Shown piece after piece: positions 35,581-48,882 of a stretch of DNA of 64,000 nt. The notes under the pieces were generated by a model, which worked only from the letters and a program-made list of their open reading frames with translations, was not told the DNA's origin and made no database searches. The DNA is from Sindora glabra (lineage: Eukaryota; Streptophyta; Magnoliopsida; Fabales; Fabaceae): assembly GCA_020226215.1 (NCBI GenBank), contig CM035231.1, positions 51,860,876 through 51,924,875 of the forward strand, read 5' to 3'. Numbering within the stretch: position 1 is the stretch's first letter; the number at the start of each line of letters is the position of its first letter. A program made the translations under genes and the position numbers.

Positions 35581-37429
35581 TGGATTATAACAAAAATACA
35601 TGTTTACGGTGAGGTTAACATTGTCGGCCTGTAATTGTACGGAAACTTGTGCACGCATATTTGGTATAAGTTACATAGAAATAGCAATCTTAATTATTTC
35701 CCCCCCCCCTTTTTTCCTCTTTTCTTATATATTTTTATGTTTCAAATGCTTTCAACTTTGTAATGGAAGGAAATTATTCAACATGTTTGAGTAAACCATA
35801 TTTTCTATATCTGAGAAAATCCACTTCTATATTATGTTTATTTCTATAAAATATTAATTTGTCAGTTTTATTTTTTTTTAGTATTCATGTGAAGATTAAT
35901 TTGTTTAATTCCATTCCTCTGGAAATAAAATTGGATAAATTAATATTTTATAAAAATAAAATTGATGAAAAATATTTCATAAAGTTGAAAGTGGAAAAAA
36001 GAAGAAGAGAATTTTAAAGGGACAAAAAAGAAAAAGGAGAGTTACTTAGCATGTTTTTGTTATCTTGATAATTCACCTTTTCAAATACATTATAATGTAA
36101 AGTGTTTCCTGGTCACTTAGCCACCGGGACTTGGAAGAGACGGTGGAAGTAGGGGGGACAACCAAATTGAGCTGAATAGAGTATTTATATGCTCAAGCTT
36201 CATTAGGAAAAAAAAAAAGTTAAACTCTGACTTCAACATTATTAAGCTTGACTTATTCGAACTGAAGTTCAAGCTTAAATCGAAATGAGTTTATACAAGT
36301 GTATTTGATTAGTATGTTATTAGTCCAAATTTTTAATTTAAAATATTCAAATTCAAGTTTGAACATATGAACTTAAATAAGTTTATATAACCTTATTCAA
36401 ATAATTTGTTATTTCACCTAAATTTAATTATATAAAAATCTTATTATTAACAAATGAATCAAATATTGCTATTTTTTAAAATTTTATTTTACTTATAAAT
36501 ATAATTTTTTTCTATAATTGTCAAATTCATAAAAAGCATTTGTATAATAGTCACATAATACCAATAAATACACTTAGTAAAAAGTAAATATATTAGAAAG
36601 TTAATTATTTCAACTAAAACATTATACTTTTTCATTCAACCTTAACCTGATTGAATTTTTTACATATTATATTATTTATATAGTATAAAAATAAAAAAAC
36701 TATTATTAAACTTGTTTAGATTCATGAATAATTTCAATCAAATAATATAAAATTAAAACTCAATTTATATATTAATTGAGCTTAGCTCACTTAAATTTAA
36801 CTCATTTAAAATTGAACTCAAACTAAAGTTTTGCGAGTAGCTTAACTTATTTATTCCTCAAGGTGGAAGCTCAAAATTTAAAATGAGAAGCATACTTTAT
36901 CTCTTTAAAATTTACGTCAGGTATAAATTATATTTTAAAGTTTAAAATTAAATTAAACATTTCACGATTCACCTTGTGGAAACATTTCAAAAAAAGGAAA
37001 AAAAAAGAAACTAGGTTTAACGGAATTAGATGTTAAGTTTTAAATAGGTTCATTTTCTCCAAAAAAAAAAAAAAAAAGGTAATGTAGTATTTTGTGATTT
37101 TTATGACGTCATGGACTCACAGTGACTACTGGCCCAAAAGGATGGCAGAGGAAAATTGGACTGAGGCTTGTTTATAGAAGCCGAAATAAGGACTAGGCCT
37201 GATAGTTGATGGGGGCAGCAGATGGCCCAAAAAGATAGTGTTGGATCCTTCGGCTCCAGTCTCCATGGGACATGAGTCACATGACCCTCCTCATTCTTCT
37301 GGTCTCTCACATTTTCATTTTCACACAAGTGCTGATTTTTTACACAATTAATATGGACTCGAACATGATTATGTTTTTCGTAAAGTTTAATATGGAAATG
37401 AATTATAATTTATGTATATAAAATTTTGT
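35581..37429. other. AT-rich intergenic DNA, no gene seen
   Basis: Long A and T runs dominate. A less AT-rich patch at 37095-37330 contains the palindrome TGACGTCA (37104-37111), a known bZIP-binding core, and a 75-codon minus-strand frame with no family resemblance. I see no gene. Confidence 0.45.
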
Positions 37430-39620
37430 GAATTTTACCAAAAAAAAAAACTAAATTTTTGATCAAATGTTTTATGTAAGAAGATTAGGTGTGGGAAAAT
37501 TGAAAATTTGCATAAACAAAATGAGATATTTACTATATTTTAAAACATTAATTTTTGTAAGTTTGATGGAAAAAAGTTTATTTTCAAAATTAATAAAAAA
37601 TGTTTTTGTAATTTTATATAATATAAAAAATTTGTGATAAATTATATATTCGTTTTATATATTTTTCTTATAATGATACAAATATTAACACATTGAATAT
37701 GAATATATATAAATATAATAAAGAAAACATCAATAAAATAAAATTTAGCATAAAATTTTATTTACTTAATATATCGTTATATCAACAAATGAAAATTTAC
37801 AATAATATTACACAAAGAAAATAAACTTTCATCATCCACTCTTATTGCCAATCTTGGTATTAATTCTTGTAACCATCATCCAACAACTATTCTCCAATGT
37901 CCATTGCATTTAGATACATTTCCCTCAAAAATCATAGATTTAAGCAATATATTTACCTTCATTAGAAATGCCAAAGTGTTTAAGAAGGGGAAAAACAACT
38001 TCCTTTACTTGTCACATCTACATACTTGCCACTATGTGAAAGCAAAGAAAATCAATTTCTCAAACAAAATGTGTTAAATGAAATGGATAGGGAAACTATT
38101 TTCCCCATCCTCAAACACCTTAGAATTAGATAATAAAGTTAAGATATCATTGAGACATTTTCAAATAGAGAACGAATGTGAAATATATAGGTAATAAACA
38201 AAATTATAGACATTAATTATTAACTAAAAATTGACATTTTAAGCATGCTTCATTTATCAAATAAGTGGCAGTTGTATTACAAAATGAGACTTTTGAAATG
38301 TATTTAGATGTCGTTGACAAAACTGATGTATAAATGTTTTTATCATCGTCTATGGCCTTTGAAATACCTTTCGGATTATGGTTTTGTAAATAACTAATAT
38401 CTTATTTTGATATAAAGTAAGTCAAATAAGTCATTTAAGCTTATAAGTTTCTTTTCAAATCATTACATTTAATTATATTCCATAAAATAATCCTACACTA
38501 AATCATTAACACACTTTTACGACATAGTCACCATGCATTTAAATTTACAACACAAGGCAAAATCCTTATTACAAATTCTCATCAATTGAAGGAAGCTTAT
38601 TTGTTTTCCTTGTATTAAAGTGCTTTTGCAAATTCAAGAGACATCAACCATCTTACTTTATAAAAGCATCCCATCCAAGACTCTAGCAACTCCTACAAAA
38701 ATATTTATTGAATAAGAGATATTAGAGTCCTAAATAAGTTGCTTTCATAAGATTTAAATCATTTTAAAGGATTAACCTAAATACAAACACAAAAAAAGAG
38801 TAAAATGAAAATTTTAAACTAAGTAATGACACCATATGCTTCACCATTTTAAAGAATAGAGCAAGCCATAACTTTTAACTTCAATTACTTAAAAACCCAA
38901 CATGTTAATATTTTCAATTGCCTTTTTAAACAAGGATTAAGAAAAAATGACATCCTAATTTTAGTCACAAATTATTTCCTTAAAATTAAGAATTATCTAG
39001 TTCATAAATTAGCATGTTATTTTTACATCTGACGTAGTAAGATTCTTAATAATTTTAAAAAAAGCCACCACTTTAACATAGGTGCTAATTATATTCTTTG
39101 TATGTCATCTTAAATTTTTATATAATTTTAAAAATGTTACCACATTAAAATAAATATTGGTGAGAATGTAAACTTAAAGTAAATCAATCCGATGTAAATA
39201 AGCAATTTTGTAGCAATGTAGGACAGGACTCGAATACTATATTAAGTGTAAAATAATATAGGTTAAATGCTATATGCAATTAACTTCAAGTGAATATCAT
39301 TTTGGGCATAGTGAGATTGAATAATAAATCAAACATTAGATGTTGATTATTTAAACCAAACTAACATGTTATATCGATTGTTATTATAGGAAAGGACATC
39401 CATTTTCAATAGCAATTAATAAATTGATGTCTTAAATATACAATAATGATAATTGTTTAACCTAACAACCAATGTCATATATCAATGCTTCACATGTTCC
39501 TTGGTGTTTAACACATCAATTCTCTTATATAACTAATATTATTATCATTTTTCACATTAATTAAGGACTTGACATAATACATTCAAAAAAACAACATTGT
39601 CAGTATATATGTCAGTGCAT
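37430..39620. mobile_element. Non-coding CACTA-type relic
   Basis: The block 37480-38400 resembles 10080-10990 beside the TNP2 relic. The block 38410-39218 resembles 63370-63949 beside another TNP2 relic. A degenerate terminal motif GTAGCAATG ends at 39218, and similar GACATCAATT-type subterminal repeats continue to about 39600. No transposase sequence was found, so this is a deletion derivative or a pile-up of element ends. Limits are approximate. Confidence 0.5.
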
Positions 39621-40084
39621 GACTAACTTCTAACTTGTTAAATCCAAAAGTTAAATGTCTAACCTAGTTAGATTAGGGTTGACTCAAAGTTAAATGGATT
39701 AACACATGAGCCTATTTAAAAACAATTATATACAATAAAATGGTAAATCCATTTATTAATAATATGATAATAAAAACCCAATAAAATGCCTAATTAACTA
39801 TTTTGGTAAAAATATTAAATAATTAATATGATAAAATGGTTCATATATAAATTTTGTCAATTAAAATTAAATGTTAAACCGTCACAATGCATTTAATAAA
39901 TAATTTGATAAAACACAATTATTATTATTACAGGTTAGGTTGGTGTTGAATTTGTTTAAATTAATACTAACCTTAATTTGACATGATACAAATCCTATAC
40001 TTGAACCTAAATTGCCATCTCTAGAAAGAGATCAGGTTAATTTACCTATTAAATAATATAAGAACTTCTAGTGTAAAAGAGACA
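39621..40084. other. AT-rich intergenic DNA, nothing recognised
   Basis: No frames, motifs or repeat boundaries were found. Confidence 0.4.
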
Positions 40085-40360
40085 TTGAATAACATATGTC
40101 CCGGCTGCAAGTTTGGAAGAAATTACTGGCTTGAGTTCCGCAACCATATACCGGGGACTTTCTGTGAGCAATCCCAAGGCAAGCGTTGAAGCACGTTTCT
40201 GCTTTTAACATGTGAAATTAAGAAATAAATATACAATATGGATAATGAACTTGTCATTTTCATTTCTAATTAAGGACAGCTGGCATCATATTGACTTCAA
40301 AAGTAAACCAATTAAACCTGAAATTAAGTATACGAGGAATTGTTCTTTAAAGTAAGTCAT
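40085..40360 (+). repeat. Copy of the 34140-34450 upstream block
   Basis: This is the partner of the block upstream of the 92-aa gene. The match covers the block only and no copy of the coding region follows. Either the copy was partial or the rest was lost before the Ty1/copia insertion at 40994. Confidence 0.6.
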
Positions 40361-40993
40361 TTAGGTTGGCTTTCTGGATAAAATATGAATTTAATGTCGC
40401 GTAACTCCCGCCAGATATTGTGCTTGTACGCAACTCTTGATGGCTTGATTTCACGTAGCTGTACTCATACAGTCAACCATATTGTGGACATTAAATTAAC
40501 AAATGATTATGTGTGCACATCATTGTAGAATCACAGAATTCCTTCACATTAATTTCTTCATATATTTACCCCAAATTGCGGATGCATTCTTATTGTACAT
40601 CAGTTCACTATTATATTTTATATACTTTGTTTTTCTTTTTTTTATTTTGATATCATAATTAATATGATGATATTTTTTTAATTTTTAATAATTATAAAAA
40701 GTATGTAGGAATAATATTTACTTTTAATATCCTAAAAAATTATAAAACTAATTAATAATTGTACAAAACTAAGTACTTTCATAACATAAAAAAAATCTAT
40801 ATCAGCACCAAAATAAGTTGATATATTTTACAAAAAAATTTATAAAAACTTGGTTACATCAACAATACATGTTGTCAGCAGATATTATAGGGACAACATA
40901 TTATCATTGGTATATATAATTGTGCTGCCTAGTGTCACATATATAATCCACAAACACCAACTCTAATGAGACTTATTGGTACAATAAATTTAC

Positions 40994-43900
40994 TGTTGGA
41001 AGTATGAATTAAAAATTTTAAAATATATAATTTATCATAACAAAATTATGAGCATATCTGGAGCATAATTTGATGAGGTCATGACTTATCTGAATGATGA
41101 CAATGAGTAGAATTGTAACCTATTTTCACCCTTAAGTTATCCAGATAGAGAGAAAAGGAAAAGAAAAGGGAGAGAAAATTTTGGAGTAAGAATCCTTATT
41201 ATGCAGTATCAAATAATAACCCTGATCTCTTCTATTTAAGGTCATACTTATGATAGAAAACTACTAATCACTAAAAGGTTATAGGTTGGGACTTCTACCT
41301 ATATGAGCTTGTGCATAATCTAACATATCACGGATTATACACATTAAATTAGGACCCTGATTTAGTTCTATGCTTAATATAAAAATATAAAAATAATTAC
41401 TTAAATAAATAGTTCAATAATTAATTAATGCTAATGCATATAATATTTCTAATAAAATTAATTATTTTATTTTTAAATATAATAATCTCTCACTTGGATA
41501 GCATTAATTAATTATATGGAATAATTGAAATATCAATAATTAAATAATTAGTTATATATTAAGCTATAAACTTAATTCAGAGAATGAGAGTACACTAAAT
41601 CATTGAATCCAATAGGAAAATAAGTAATATAATGTCTCATAATCTAAAAGGAATAGAATAAAGTTTAGTCTTTCGACTACAATTCAGAAAAGAAACTAAC
41701 TCAAAATCATTGAATTCGATAGGAAAATAAATTATTTATATATATGTATAAAACATATTACTAATGTTTCAATATTCAAACTGAGCAATGATTACATAAA
41801 GTGGAATGAGACCATACTAGACTCATTGAATCCGATAGGGAGACTAAATGAAGTAAAATTAATGTCTTATAATCCCAAAGGAACTAGATATATATAAGGT
41901 TAGTCTTTTAACCACAACTCATAAGAGAAATAACTCAAAATTATTGAATCCAATAGGGAAATAAATGATTTATGTATGTATAAAACATATCACCAATGTT
42001 TCAATATGAGCAATTATTAGTCACAAACATCAACAAAATAAAATAAGCATATCTTAGACTTCCACTAAACTAATGCTTCATCAACAAATTTAACAAGACT
42101 TATATAAGTTACTTAATTTTAAATACTCCTCTAGGTAAACCTTAAGTAGAACGGATCCTTAGCATGTCTCCACTAAGGCTGTGTTCAATGCAAGCCCGAG
42201 ATTCAGCAATCTTCTCTTTCTAACGAATAGAAGTTTAACATCAAAATGTTTAATACGACTAGAATTCTTGTGGTTTTGAGAGAAGCACATAGTAAGAGAA
42301 TTATTGCAATAAAATTTGATAGAGGTCGTGATATAAAATTAACCAATTGCATGCCATATATCATCTTTCTCAACCATATAGCCTAACAAGTGGCCTCATA
42401 ATATATGATAAACTTTTGCTTCCATTATTGAGGTAGCTGTGAGTGTCTATTTAACACTTTTTCATAAAATAGCTTCTCTAAACATCATAAAGATGTATCT
42501 AGATGTTGACTTATGATTATTTATGTATAAGGCATAATCAGAATTTGAATAACTAATACTCTCAAGTAAATTAGATCATCTACAAGTTAACATATGATTC
42601 TTGATATCTTAAAGATACCTCATTACTTTCTTGGCCGTTTTCGATGATCTATCCTAAGGTCACTTAAGTATCTTTCAAGCATACTAATAACAAAAGTTAT
42701 ATCTAAACGAATGCAGACCTGTACATTCATAAGATTACCAATAGCAAAAGTGTAAGAAATCTTATCTATTTCAGCCTTTTCAATATCAACTTAAGGGCAA
42801 TATGATTGATACAACGTATCATCTTTCTAAGTAGGCATTGGATTAGACGTATAAGTATCCATTTTAAATCTTTCAAGCATCTGTTCAATTAAATTGACTT
42901 GGTACAAACCCAAAATACTATGAGTTCTATCACAATAGATCTAAATTCCAAAATAAAAGATGTTTTGCCAAAGATCAAAATGACATGATAACATGCATTT
43001 TGACTCATCTAGAAAAAGATCGAGTTACTAGCTAGCAAAATATCATCAATATAAAGTACTAAGATGATAAAATTATCCCATTAAATTTATTAAAATTCCT
43101 GCAAGTACACAATATAGTCATTTGGTATTGCAAGTCTCTAAACCCTTTGAGTTCGTCTAAACTTAATGGCTAGCTGATAAGGTTCTTCAACATAAGGATA
43201 TTTATTTATCTGAACTAGACTATCAATATTATCTTCTCTAATGGTCAAGGAATAAACATAGGTATAGGTAGAATGGCAGCTTTGTCATGTAAATTGATAG
43301 CCCTAAGCATCAAACTCCCACTATCTAAGTCATCCTCAAAACAAAATGTCCAATCAAACTCAATAATCCTGGTACTATGAGTGGGACAAGAAAATATGCA
43401 ACCTCTTAATCTAGTCCAATTTCTTTAACTAGGGATTATATAGTCTCATCTCTACTTTATAACCCCACACTTAAAAGTTTTAAAATATGAGAAATCTAAG
43501 TTTAATTAACACACCTTTATTTTACCAATCTTTCTAATCTCTCTTTTAAAAAATGGCCTAAAATTGATCCTATAAAATGGAAGAATTCTAACTCATTCTA
43601 GGCTGTTTATGCCTAATTATAACATTGAAGGGAATATCAGAAGATACAACAGGATGATCTTTCAAATTCAAATGACACAGATCATTTTGTAAGTGGCATA
43701 CTAAAAAATAGCAAAATCATAATAAATTTTCTTTATCAAAAGGAATAACTACAATTATTCAAAATAGAACTAGAAATCAAATTTCTTATTGAAAAAGGTA
43801 TATAAACGATATAATTCAAATTAAAAGTATCCAAAAGATAAACATAAAGAAAAAAAATAATCCTATGTATTTAATTTTATCCCTACTTCTTGCTACTCTG

Positions 43901-46663
43901 AATGCAGTCTCTCCTGTCTCACTTAGGTTTCACCTGTTTCTAAGCCCCTTCTTGCTCATGCTTGTTCTTTTGTTTATAACATTAAGACATTTTGTGTCCA
44001 AGGATCTTGCAATAATTGCACTTGCCCTTCAATTTCTTTTGTTGTCCCTTGCCTTTATCACCTCTTTTCTTGAACTCAAGCTTTCCAGATATTTGTGTCT
44101 CTGGTTTCTTTCCTCTTTTATCATTTCCACCTGACTTATTGTTAAAGTCCTAAGATAAGTAGTTGATGGAATGTGGCTGTGGATTACTTTTCATAGTCTC
44201 CTCCTATTGAGTTACTATAGAAATCATTTGGTTTATTGTCCACTCTCCCTCTTGTGAATTATATAAAGTTCTCAGGTAACTATATTCAACTAGAAATGAC
44301 TGAAGGACTCTGTAGACCAAATTACTCTCTCCTAGATCAACACTGTATGATCTTAGCTTATTGTAGTAATGAATCATTTTCATAATGTGCTCTCTAATGC
44401 TCGAAATTCCATCATAACGAGTGTTATCAAGCATGGAGAGGTAGTAGACTTTTGAGTCTTATCAGGTTTCTTGAATTTTTCACCAATAGCTTTCATGTAC
44501 TCCACAGTAGTGTCCTTATCTGGGATACTCTCTCTAATTTCATTTTCAATAGTAAACTTAGTCACTGCCAAATAGATCCGATTCAATTCATACTATTGTT
44601 TGTAATAGGTCTTACTTGTAGCACTAGACTCTGGTAAGAGATTAGCTGGCTTTGGTTCTCTAAGAGCTAAATCCTTCTTAAAGATTGTTAGGTACATGTT
44701 CAAAGACTTTTTCCATTCATCATAGGTTGTTCCATTAAGAGTCCTCACTATAGATAGTTGTTAAAAATCGAGACTGATGCAACAGGATTGAAAAATTATT
44801 AATTATGAATGCACAACATAATTATAACACAAGATTCTCAATTAAACAAATCAGTCAAATAACTATGTAACAAAGTGGTATCAAAATTACATGTACCATA
44901 TGACTTGGCTTGTACAAGAGTCTACACAAGAATATAATTAATATAGTCATACTGATAAAGTACAAGAAATATTGAAACATTATAATTACTGCATGCCTAT
45001 TCTAAAGAATCTAAACCCTAAAATTACATTAACAATATCACATTGATAGGGTGTATCCATCATCAATGCAATATGCTCCTAAATATCCTAGAAGGACAAT
45101 ATTTTATGGAAAATAGTCTTATTATATCCCTAATTTATCACTGGTATGAAATAAATGGCTTTAGGTGTCTTTATATATACAAAATTACATAATTAATTAA
45201 GGGCTTAAAATTTATCTAATATAATTATGCTTACAACCAGAGAGAGTAATTGCTCACCAAGCCCAGAAAAAATTTAAAGAATACTCATGAATTTTTACAG
45301 GTCAAAATTCCATACATAGAATGTATTTTTATATAGTATAAATTTTGCAAAAATCAAAATAAATAATTATTGGTCACAAAAAATTATGAAAAAATTACAT
45401 AAAGGTAGAAAATAAAATTTTACATAAGTGGGCCAAATTTGAGCCTCAAAGGTCCAGGGCGTGGACCACATGCGCCTACACGCGCATAGCTTATAGGTTA
45501 GTCTTAAAACTCAGTAAAAAGGTCAAATAGATCCAAGCATGAGCTCACGCGCCTTCATAGGCGTGGCCACACGTGTTAGAAAGGCTACTATGTTGTGTGT
45601 CAGATTAGGTCAGGTGCATGATTATAACGCGCTCTTGGGCGTGTGTATACCATGTGTGGTAGTCACTGGTTGCTTAATAGGCATGTGATGCTCATGCGCT
45701 CTTCAAGCACATGGTTCACATGTGCCAGAGACCCAAAACTATGGTTTTAACTACAGGATGTTGTTCATTGTGGTTTTTCCACCATTACCGAACTTTTGAG
45801 CTTGCAAAAATTATTTTAAGTCCTTTTCAATGCAAGGAAAATTATCTAGCCTATTTCTAATACAAATTTATGTATTTATCAAAAGAAAAAGATTCAAAAA
45901 ATTGTGTGATCTATAGTCTTAAAATTTTTTGGAAAAAATCCAAACTTTGATCCGCAACATTCATGAAATAATTAAACAAATAGAGTAATATTCCCAATGT
46001 ATGTGAGATTAGGTTTGAAAATTTAATTGAAAGTAAAAAAATCCAAATTGTTCTAGAATTTAAGTCCTCAATTTTGAAATTTTCATGTATGAAAAAGAGA
46101 AAAAAATTAGAAATTTTATGAATCTATCAAGATAATCAGATTGCTCATAATCATAAATTCATATTGTCAACATGCTCTGATACCAATTATTGGAAGTATG
46201 AATTAAAAATACTAAAATATATAATTTATCATAACAAAATTATGAGTATACTTGGAGCATAATTTGATGAGGCCATGATTGATTTGAATGATAACGATTA
46301 GTATAATTGTAACTTACTTCGCCCCTTAGGTTTCCAAATAGAAAGAAAAGGGAGAGAAAATTTTGGAATGAGAATCCTTATTATGAAGTATCAAATAATA
46401 ACCTTAATCTCTCTATTTAAGGTCAGAATTGTGATAGGAAACTACTGACCACTAAAAGGCTGTAGGTTGGAACTTCTACCCATATGAGCTTATGCATAAT
46501 CCAACATATCACGGATTATACATATTAAACTAGGACTCAATTTGTCCTATGCTTAATGTTAAAATATAAAATTAATTACTTAAATAAATATTTCAATAAT
46601 TAATTAATGTTAATCCATATAATATTTCTAATAAAATTAATTATTTTATTTTTAAATATAACA
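40994..46663 (-). mobile_element. Ty1/copia LTR retrotransposon relic
   Basis: Direct LTRs lie at 40994-41484 and 46188-46663 (TGTTGGAAG...TAACA, one end mutated to TATTGG). The sequence GCTCTGATACCAAT at 46174-46187 is the reverse complement of the usual tRNA-Met primer site, so the element reads on the minus strand. A purine-rich tract on that strand adjoins the left LTR. Flanking pentamers are TTTAC and CTTAC, a target duplication with one change. Gag traces lie at 44586-44204, a CCHC knuckle (CNYCKILGHKMS) near 44015-43975, and the reverse transcriptase motif YIDDILLAS near 43060. Only about 900 bp separate the knuckle from YIDD, so protease, integrase and much of the reverse transcriptase are deleted. 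Confidence 0.85.
44204..44586 (-). pseudogene. Copia gag fragment
   Basis: Two overlapping minus-strand frames carry copia-type gag sequence. The first (44586-44380) includes DKDTTVEYMKAIGEKF. The second (44434-44204) includes YDGISSIREHIMKMIHYY and ends GEWTINQMISIVTQ. Both are hallmarks of the retrotransposon gag domain that forms the virus-like particle. A frameshift near 44400 separates them. No intact gag remains. Confidence 0.7.
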
Positions 46664-48500
46664 CTTACTGTGACAACAATTTATGTAATAAGTGTAAGGT
46701 TTTATAGGTACAACATATCTGCAACAACCTGATTCCAATGGCATTATCAATGCTAACAAGTTTTATATTTATACTGGTGACAAATAGTCATTATAACCTT
46801 TTCCTTGTAGTGCCAAATTGACGATCCATACTTGGTTATTGCACAAATTGCCATTAAGAAAAGATTAATGTATAAACATTAGAAAAGTAAGCTATCCTAG
46901 TTCATTCCCTCAATTGGGGGCTCATTAATTACTTAATTGTTATGCAAAAAGAAAATTTAGGAGATCTTTCCTATGTTGATAAAATAATTTATTGGAAAGG
47001 ATAATTGATTATTAGTAAATGATTTTGAAAAAAAATGTGAACACTTTTCTAATTTAAAATATAAATTATTGTAAACACACTTAGGAATGAGTGAAAACCC
47101 TTGGGTCACCCCTGTAAACATATGAATATTTTTTTATTTAATTTGATAATATTATTTAATAATTCATTATATATATATGAATGTTAACTGAAAATTTACT
47201 TCCTTGTTTTACATTTTCAAGTTTTGCAATTGTTTAAGGTTGTGACAAGTCTCAGGGAGGTGACTGATGAATCAGATATAGACATGAGTGTGAAGGTCAA
47301 GTATTCATCTTTCTTTTTTTTGAAGACTATGGTACATTACTGGTGCAATAATGTACTATCACACCCCTAAATTTTACTCCACATTAGATTTACCTTTTTT
47401 TATTTGAAAGTCAAATCTAGCATACTATTCAATAACAAGTCAATAATTAGATTTAGTGTTACACAAATGCATTACTACATTAGTGATACAATATAATCAT
47501 CTTTTATCTTTTTAGGATTTGAATTGTTTATTGATATATAAAATCAATTTATATAATATAATATAATTAATAATTATTTATTTTTATCTCTATACCGAAA
47601 AATTTTATACTCGAGCCTAAAGGCTACACACCATGCACACCTTTGTTCACTCCATGTGATTAAGAAAGTGACTAGCTTTTACCATCTTCTCGAAGGAATT
47701 CTTCATCTTTGGAGTCATTCAATTCCAATTAGAAGTAAGTTTTTAGGAGAAATTGAATTTTTTAAGAAATATTTTTTTTCTAAATTTCATAGAAGGCTTT
47801 CAAAATTATTTAGTTAATAATAAAAACTAAATTTTTATGGGAAGTTGTTCTTATTTAGAGGAGAGGTTGGTAACAAACTTTCTTGAATTCTAATTTTGCC
47901 AATAAGTACTCAACCCAATAACTCAACCATGTTCTACTTGTTGGATGCTGATTAAACAATCCACTTATTTATCAAGCCACATCACCAAAATTTTCCTAAA
48001 ATTGGTGAAGTTGCCATTTTCTACCTCAACAAATACACTTCTCATTATTAAAGCTGCACTTTCTCACCAACGGTTATTTCCAAAAATTCAACTTTCGAGT
48101 TCAATATTACGTAGCAATAAGTTCAGCTTTTTTGAGCTCAGCACCAGAGGTTTTATTTTGTAAAGTAATGCTACTAACACAAATATTATGCTCCCTCTTC
48201 ACCCATTTTTACTCATGTCTTTGAAATTAAGAATTATGTATTCCATAAATATGTGAGTAGAAGTAGATTGAGAATGAATTTAAGATAATATTGCAATTAC
48301 GATTTAGCACTATAATAATTGTATTCTTTCAGATTTACTCGCAATTTTACATATCGTAACCGCAATTTATAATCATAATTTTTTCTACTTATATTCTAAT
48401 AGCTTGGATAATTCAATTCACATAAAAAAAAAGATTTATTAGAAATGTGAACAATAGAAGAGATGTAAGAGCCTCCTATCATTACAAATTACCATAGCCA
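46664..48500. other. AT-rich intergenic DNA, no gene seen
   Basis: No reading frame with recognisable content was found on either strand. Near 48290-48390 there are a few GCAATTACGATT-like motifs, which recur loosely in the third intron of the SEO gene (56400-56700) and may reflect a small repeat family. Confidence 0.4.
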
Positions 48501-48686
48501 TCGCTTAATTTTAATAATTAGTACCAGAATATTGCAGAATACATCATATAATACAATATATAATGGATCTTATCAAAGTTCTTAACTTCTTTAGTAATCG
48601 TACAAGATAGCATGCTTCCAAATTTGTGGTGGAAATTTTTTCTAGGGTTGGAATCAAGTTCATTGTTTCCTCTTAGGAGCAACAGG

Positions 48687-48881
48687 CTAATTAGTTTTGG
48701 TAACATGTTGCACAGTAAGTTCCCGTGGAGTACCATTGCCAGCGTAGGCATTGGAGTTGATGGTTGCATGGCATAAATTGATTTTGCCATCGGAGTTAGT
48801 ATTGAATGCATTGTTAGTAACATTGCACCCTATTGGAGGGTTCTTATCAACAATAGTGTGATTAGGATTACCAGTGGCCAA
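48687..48881 (-). pseudogene. C-terminal fragment of an unrecognised gene, cut by an LTR
   Basis: On the minus strand a frame runs from the LTR border at 48882 to a stop at 48687. It reads ATGNPNHTIVDKNPPIGCNV and ends HATINSNAYAGNGTPRELTV plus nine residues. It has no start codon of its own and two cysteines. The composition (Asn, Thr, Gly rich) suits a secreted plant protein, but that is only an impression. The frame is cut within two bases of the LTR start at 48883. This suggests that the retrotransposon separated it from its 5' part, which I could not find beyond 54000. Confidence 0.35.
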
Positions 48882-48882
48882 G

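Noticed and set aside
37101..37328. 75-codon minus-strand frame next to a TGACGTCA palindrome
   Set aside because: No homology recognised. The palindrome alone does not define a promoter.
43865..44134. 89-codon leucine-rich plus-strand frame resembling a membrane protein
   Set aside because: It is antisense to the copia zinc-knuckle region on the minus strand. The hydrophobic appearance comes from the complement of lysine-rich codons.
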